The notes under the pieces: model-generated
What the model saw: the letters and a program-made list of their open reading frames with translations, nothing else
The model's database searches: none
Told to the model about the DNA's origin: nothing
Translations under genes and position numbers: made by a program
From: Streptomyces cyaneochromogenes
Lineage (GTDB): Bacteria; Actinomycetota; Actinomycetes; Streptomycetales; Streptomycetaceae
Length of the DNA stretch: 64,000 nt
NCBI RefSeq assembly: GCF_003963535.1
Contig: NZ_CP034539.1
Coordinates: 744,001-808,000 of the forward strand
Direction of reading: 5' to 3'
Shown: piece by piece, positions 60,228-64,000 of the stretch
How positions within the stretch are numbered: the stretch's first letter is position 1
Layout of the letters: each line of letters opens with the position of its first letter

Positions 60228-61049
60228 ATGACAGCCATGGACATCGGCGCCTCCGGCGCTCCCATCCTGCCCGAGGCCGGGCTCCGCCGGTTCCGCGAGG
60301 ACGGCTTCACCGTCGTGCGCGGGCTGTTCGGGTACGACGAGATCGAGCGGCTCCGCGACCGGTTCGAGGCGCTGCACGCGGCCGGGCCGGTGCCCGGGCA
60401 CTTCGAGCCGCGTCCGTCGGGCGGCGACCCGCTGGGCGTGTACCCGAGGGTGATGCAGCCGCACGAGATCGACGAACTGTCGCTGCGGGTGCTGCTCGAT
60501 CCACGGTTGCGCGGCGTGCTGGAGGTGCTGCTCGGGGAGGAGGTGCTGGCGGCGCAGAGCATGTTCTATTTCAAGCCGCCGGGGGCCCGGGGGCAGGCGC
60601 TGCACCAGGACAACTTCTATCTGCGGGTCGAGCCGGGCACGTGTGTGGCGGCGTGGATCGCCTGCGATGTGATCGACCGGGACAACGGCGGTCTCGAGGT
60701 CGTCCCCGGCACGCACGAGATGGATCTGTTCTGCCCGGAGACGGCGGACTCCGACGTGTCCTTCGCCCGGGAGTACGTCCCGCCGCCGCCCGGGCTGGCG
60801 GCGGTGCCGGTGGACATGGAGCCGGGGGACGTCCTGTTCTTCAACGGGAGTCTGGTGCACGGGTCCCAGCCCAACGGGACGGACGATCGCTTCCGGCGGT
60901 CGTTCATCGGACACTACGTGGGCCGTTCGGCCGAGCGGATCGGCCACTACTACCGCACGCTGTCCATGAGCGGCGACCGGGTCGCCTTGGCGGAGAGCGA
61001 GGGCGCGGGCCCGTGCGGCACGGAGTTCGAACCGCACGGACCCCACTGA
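60228..61049 (+). CDS. Phytanoyl-CoA dioxygenase (PhyH) family protein
   Basis: A 273-residue Fe(II)/2-oxoglutarate-type enzyme. Iron ligands are His and Asp in ALHQDNFYLR and the distal His in SLVHGSQPN, with Arg residues in RFRRSF for 2-oxoglutarate. PhyH proteins hydroxylate varied substrates; this one is not specific enough to name. It is divergent from an AraC regulator with a sugar-sensor-like domain and convergent with an aldo/keto reductase gene, so a sugar or polyol substrate is possible. Confidence 0.83.
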   Translation: MTAMDIGASGAPILPEAGLRRFREDGFTVVRGLFGYDEIERLRDRFEALHAAGPVPGHFEPRPSGGDPLGVYPRVMQPHEIDELSLRVLLDPRLRGVLEVLLGEEVLAAQSMFYFKPPGARGQALHQDNFYLRVEPGTCVAAWIACDVIDRDNGGLEVVPGTHEMDLFCPETADSDVSFAREYVPPPPGLAAVPVDMEPGDVLFFNGSLVHGSQPNGTDDRFRRSFIGHYVGRSAERIGHYYRTLSMSGDRVALAESEGAGPCGTEFEPHGPH

Positions 61050-61065
61050 GCGCCGGCGGGACCGA

Positions 61066-62034
61066 TCAGTGGCCGATGACCGGATGCGGGGCGTACGGCT
61101 GCTGGAGTTCGTCCAACTCCTTCTCGCTGAGCGGGAGTTCGACCGCCGCCACCGCGTCCTCGAGGTGCCGCGGCCTGGCGGCGCCGATGATCGGGGCCGC
61201 CACCGTGTCCTGGTGGAGCAGCCAGGCGAGGGCGACTTGGGCGCGCGGGACGCCGCGTTCGTTCGCGACGCGGGTGACGGCCTCGACGACGACGCGGTCG
61301 CTGTCGACGTACAGCCGGCTGCCGAAGTTGTCGTTGGCGCTGCGCTCGGTGACCGTGCCCCAGTCCCGGGTGAGCCGGCCGCGCGCCAGCGGGCTCCAGG
61401 GCAGTACGCCGACGCCCTGGTCCGCGCAGAGCGGCAGCATCTCGCGCTCCTCCTCGCGGTACAGGAGGTTGTAGTAGTTCTGCATCGAGACGAACTTGGT
61501 CCAGCCGTGCCGCTCGGCGGTGTACTGCATCTTGGAGAACTGCCAGGCGTACATGGAACTCGCGCCGATGTAGCGAACCTTGCCCGCCTTGACCAGGTCG
61601 TGCAGGGCCTCCATGGTCTCCTCGACCGGGGTGTGCGGATCGAAGCGGTGGATCTGGTACAGGTCGACGTAGTCGGTACCGAGGCGGGCGAGGCTGTGGT
61701 CGATCTCGGTCATGATGGCCTTGCGGGAGAGACCGGCGCCGTTGGGGCCGGGCCGCATGCGGCCGTTCACCTTCGTCGCGAGCACGATCTCGTCCCGGCG
61801 GGCGAAGTCGCGCAGCGCCTTGCCGACGATCTCCTCGCTGGTGCCGTCGGAGTAGACGTTGGCGGTGTCGAAGAAGTTGATCCCGGCGTCCAGCGCCTGC
61901 CGGATCAGCGGCCGTGACTCCTCCTCGTCGAGGGTCCACTCGTGCACGCCTCGGTCGGGGAGCCCGTAGGTCATGCAGCCCAGACAGATCCGCGACACGT
62001 CCAGGCCCGTCGAACCGAGCTTCACGTATTGCAT
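61066..62034 (-). CDS. Aldo/keto reductase
   Basis: A 322-residue TIM-barrel oxidoreductase. The tetrad is Asp and Tyr in FFDTANVYS, Lys in VLATKVNG and His in YQIHRFD. NADPH-binding residues lie in VLPWSPLARGRLTRDW and PIIGAARPRHLEDAV. The family reduces aldehydes and ketones in the cytosol. It is convergent with the PhyH-type gene and has no operon partner, so its substrate is unknown. Confidence 0.87.
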   Translation of the reverse strand: MQYVKLGSTGLDVSRICLGCMTYGLPDRGVHEWTLDEEESRPLIRQALDAGINFFDTANVYSDGTSEEIVGKALRDFARRDEIVLATKVNGRMRPGPNGAGLSRKAIMTEIDHSLARLGTDYVDLYQIHRFDPHTPVEETMEALHDLVKAGKVRYIGASSMYAWQFSKMQYTAERHGWTKFVSMQNYYNLLYREEEREMLPLCADQGVGVLPWSPLARGRLTRDWGTVTERSANDNFGSRLYVDSDRVVVEAVTRVANERGVPRAQVALAWLLHQDTVAAPIIGAARPRHLEDAVAAVELPLSEKELDELQQPYAPHPVIGH

Positions 62035-62089
62035 CGTTGCTGCTCCTGCCTTCGGGGTGGGGGTACCAGGGGGAGCGTACGTGGTCGTG

Positions 62090-62400
62090 TCCGGCCACCC
62101 CCGCTTTCCCGCCGCGCCCTCGGCGGCCGCCGTTGCCTGAGCCTGGTCGAGTGAGCCGGATCAGCAGCACGCCGGGAGTGTGGGGCAGGGCCACTCGCAG
62201 TGCGTCCCCGTCCCGGCTCGCCGTGACGGCGGTGGGCGCGGACGGGTGCGGGATCTCCGTACGGACCTCGCGTCCCGCCAAGTGCCGTACCGGCAGCCGC
62301 AGTTCGGCCTCCCCGCCACGGTGACGTTCGGGAACACCAGCGCGTGGGCGCCGAACATCGACCGGATCGAACTGGGCCGAGTCGTGGGCTGACGGGCTCG
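62090..62400 (-). pseudogene. Possible remnant of a glycoside-hydrolase C-terminal domain
   Basis: In leftward frames this stretch reads RSMFGAHALVFPNVTVAG and, one frame over, GGEAELRLPVRHLAGREVRTEIPHP and DALRVALPHTPGVLLIRLTRP. This looks like the last beta-sandwich domain of a glycoside hydrolase. There is no start, no clean stop, and a frameshift separates the parts. A decayed gene end is likeliest; the family is not certain. Confidence 0.35.
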
Positions 62401-62446
62401 ACCCACCCATCGCGACGGTGCCCCGGGCCCCCGGCCGGGGCGCGGG

Positions 62447-62977
62447 TCACCGCTCCAACAGCTCCAGCGCCCGCTCCCACCCGAACTCCGGCCGCACGCC
62501 GTCCTCCCCGACCTCGCCGGTGTAGGGCTCCCCGAGGCGCACGCCCATCCCCCGCAGCCGTATCAGGCTGTCCTGGTAGGCGGGGTGGGCGGCCAGCGCG
62601 CCGGCCACGCAGGGCAGGGCGGCGATGGGGACGCCGAGGCCGTACGCCTCGCAGAGGGTGCCCAGGGCGAGGGTGTCGGCGATGCCGGCGGCCCACTTGT
62701 TGAGCGTGTTGAAGGTGGCCGGGGCGACGACGACGGCGTCGGGCGGTGGGAAGGGGCGCGGATCGGCCGGGGTGCGCCAGGCCGCGCGGATGGGGCGGCC
62801 GGTGAGGGCCTCGACGGCCGCGGTGTCGAAGAAGCCGTTCATGGCGACCGGCGTCGCGATGACGCCGACCTCCCAGTCCCGCTCCTGCGCGGCGCTGATC
62901 AGCTTGCTGACGTCCACGGCGATCCCGGCGGCGCAGACGACGACGTAGAGGAAGGGTGTGCGGGCCTGTTCGGTCAC
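62447..62977 (-). CDS. HFCD-family flavoprotein
   Basis: A 176-residue protein with the flavin-binding fold of the phosphopantothenoylcysteine decarboxylase/Dfp superfamily: FLYVVVCAAGIAVDVSKLISAAQERDWEVGVIATP, then AVVVAPATFNTLNKWAAGIADTLALG. The PAxxNT-like motif (PATFNTLNK) lies at the substrate site of that family. It is a free-standing copy, shorter than CoaBC, so not the housekeeping enzyme. It begins with GTG. Function is unknown. Confidence 0.8.
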   Translation of the reverse strand: MTEQARTPFLYVVVCAAGIAVDVSKLISAAQERDWEVGVIATPVAMNGFFDTAAVEALTGRPIRAAWRTPADPRPFPPPDAVVVAPATFNTLNKWAAGIADTLALGTLCEAYGLGVPIAALPCVAGALAAHPAYQDSLIRLRGMGVRLGEPYTGEVGEDGVRPEFGWERALELLER

Positions 62978-63008
62978 CCGGGAACCCTACTCAACGCCCT
63001 CGACGGCC

Positions 63009-63467
63009 TTATCGCACCGGGAAGGACAGCCCGCGCTCGTTCTCGGGCCGCGGTCCGACGACACGGCGCTCCTTCTCCTCGATCGGCACGTCGTTGATGC
63101 TGGCCTCCCGCCGCGTCATCAGCCCGTGCTCGTCGAACTCCCACAGCTCGTTGCCGTACGACCGCCACCACTGGCCTTCGCCGTCCCGGCACTCGTACTG
63201 GAAGCGGACCGCGATGCGGTTGCCGTCGAAGGCCCACAGGTCCTTGCGCAGCGCGTACTCCCGTTCGCGCGCCCACTTCGCGGTGAGGAACTCGACGATC
63301 TCGGCGCGGCCGGTGACGAAGGTGTCGCGGTTGCGCCACACCGAGTCCTCGGAGTAGGCGAGGGCGACCTTGTGGGGGTCGCGGGTGTTCCAGGCGTCCT
63401 CGGCGGCCTGCACCTTCTGCGCTGCGCTCTGTCGGGTGAAGGGCGGCAGGGGCGGGCGGTCGGTCAT
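63009..63467 (-). CDS. NTF2-like protein (DUF1348/SnoaL type)
   Basis: A 152-residue protein with [28 protein letters not shown] near the start and [33 protein letters not shown], the pattern of DUF1348 proteins. No catalytic residues can be assigned. It is divergent from a TetR gene, with two palindromes in the shared promoter region, so the two probably form a regulated pair. Confidence 0.85.
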   Translation of the reverse strand: MTDRPPLPPFTRQSAAQKVQAAEDAWNTRDPHKVALAYSEDSVWRNRDTFVTGRAEIVEFLTAKWAREREYALRKDLWAFDGNRIAVRFQYECRDGEGQWWRSYGNELWEFDEHGLMTRREASINDVPIEEKERRVVGPRPENERGLSFPVR

Positions 63468-63520
63468 GTCATCCTCCGGGCCGGAAAGGGCGGCGAAAGT
63501 GGCGCCAGCAAGGGAAGCGA

Positions 63521-63540
63521 CGGAGAACGGGCGTTCTCCG
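63521..63540. promoter_or_regulatory. Palindromic operator, copy 1
   Basis: CGGAGAACG and CGTTCTCCG arms surround two bases. It lies upstream of the leftward NTF2-like gene. Confidence 0.8.
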
Positions 63541-63558
63541 GTCTGGCTGCTACCGTAG

Positions 63559-63574
63559 GAGAACGCTCGTTCTC
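63559..63574. promoter_or_regulatory. Palindromic operator, copy 2
   Basis: GAGAACG and CGTTCTC arms surround two bases. It shares its 7-bp arms with copy 1, 36 bp centre to centre, and lies just before the TetR gene's ribosome site. Both are likely bound by that TetR protein. Confidence 0.8.
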
Positions 63575-63594
63575 ACGTCAAGGAGAGGTCGTAC

Positions 63595-64000
63595 ATGGAC
63601 AGCGCAACCGCCCGCGAGCAGGCGCTGGACGCCGCGGAGAGCCTGTTCTACGGGCGCGGTATCCAGTCCGTCGGCATGGACGACATCCGGGGCGCGTCCG
63701 GGGTCTCGCTCAAGCGGCTCTATCAGCTCTTCCCGGCGAAGGAGCAGCTGGTCGAGGCCTATCTGGAGCGGCGCGACGTGCGCTGGCGCGGGCGACTGGC
63801 CGAGTACGTCGAGCGGCAGGCGGACCCCGAGCGGCGGATCCTGGCCGTCTTCGACTGGCTGGAGGAGTGGTTCGGCGAGGCGGACTTCCGCGGGTGCGCC
63901 TGGATCAACTCCTACGGCGAGCTGGGCGCCAGGTCGGAGCGGGTGGCGGGCCAGGTCCGGGCGCACAAGCGGGCCTTTCGCGAGTATCTCGCCTCACTGG
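63595..64000 (+). CDS. TetR-family regulator, 5' part
   Basis: The gene runs off the window end after 135 codons. The ATG follows AAGGAGAGG. The N-terminal helix-turn-helix (QALDAAESLFYGRGIQSVGMDDIRGASGVSLKRLYQLFPAKEQLVEAYL) is typical of TetR. The visible ligand domain has DWLEEWFGEADFRGCAWINSYGELG, a pattern seen in the YcdC/TetR group that responds to small organic compounds. It is divergent from an NTF2-like gene with twin palindromes between. Confidence 0.9.
   Translation, partial: MDSATAREQALDAAESLFYGRGIQSVGMDDIRGASGVSLKRLYQLFPAKEQLVEAYLERRDVRWRGRLAEYVERQADPERRILAVFDWLEEWFGEADFRGCAWINSYGELGARSERVAGQVRAHKRAFREYLASL

Noticed and set aside
1..64000. tRNA, rRNA, insertion sequences or phage genes
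   Set aside because: No cloverleaf-like sequence, transposase motif, integrase or terminal inverted repeats were recognised on either strand.

Overview
The window is high-GC actinobacterial chromosome, almost certainly Streptomyces. Evidence: third-position G/C codon use, GTG/TTG starts, rare TTA codons, a SapB-type (ram/amf) lanthipeptide locus, a Streptomyces subtilisin-inhibitor gene, a CebR-type operator, SpoIIE-type phosphatases and ECF sigma factors. No rRNA, tRNA, CRISPR array, insertion sequence or prophage was seen.

Left part (1-16 kb): the 3' end of ramS, the paired exporter genes ramA and ramB, and convergent ramR. A large GAF/PAS/PP2C phosphatase, a secreted S1 protease and a thioesterase follow. 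Next is a compact peptide-export locus: a 71-residue double-glycine precursor with no cysteine, a membrane-fusion protein, a C39-peptidase ABC exporter and a second NHLP-type ABC protein. No modification enzyme is present. It is the best candidate here for an undescribed system.

Middle (16-35 kb): a secreted aminopeptidase with two TTA codons, an ArsR/SRPBCC pair, then two divergent catabolic operons. The leftward operon carries a small unknown protein, a NuoF-like flavoprotein, a [3Fe-4S] ferredoxin, an ADP-forming acyl-CoA synthetase, two tandem acyl-CoA dehydrogenases, a 3-hydroxyacyl-CoA dehydrogenase and a TetR regulator. The rightward operon carries a Rieske oxygenase, a polyamine-type ABC importer, an amine oxidase and an aldehyde dehydrogenase. 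Two related palindromes lie in the shared promoter region. Together they look like uptake and oxidation of an amine, with its carbon skeleton passed through CoA intermediates.

Right part (35-64 kb): three proteins fuse a sigma or sigma-like N-terminus to a zinc-binding anti-sigma motif, membrane segment(s) and an extracellular domain (one CAP, two ricin-type lectin). Around them are a STAS protein, a subtilisin inhibitor, an NCS1 permease with a hydrolase, L- and D-2-hydroxyacid enzymes, a degenerate Fic/Doc toxin-antitoxin pair, an ECF41 sigma factor coupled to an orphan cytochrome b, a GH9 cellulase under a CebR box within gene remnants, a PAS/GAF/PP2C/ATPase regulator, an AraC/PhyH/aldo-keto reductase group, and a TetR gene (cut by the window end) divergent from an NTF2-like gene.

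A recurring oddity: at two separate overlapping stop/start gene junctions (ramA/ramB and the 141-residue gene/nuoF-like gene) the junction itself has been tandemly duplicated. Each duplication leaves a small in-between reading frame that keeps the stop/start overlaps.
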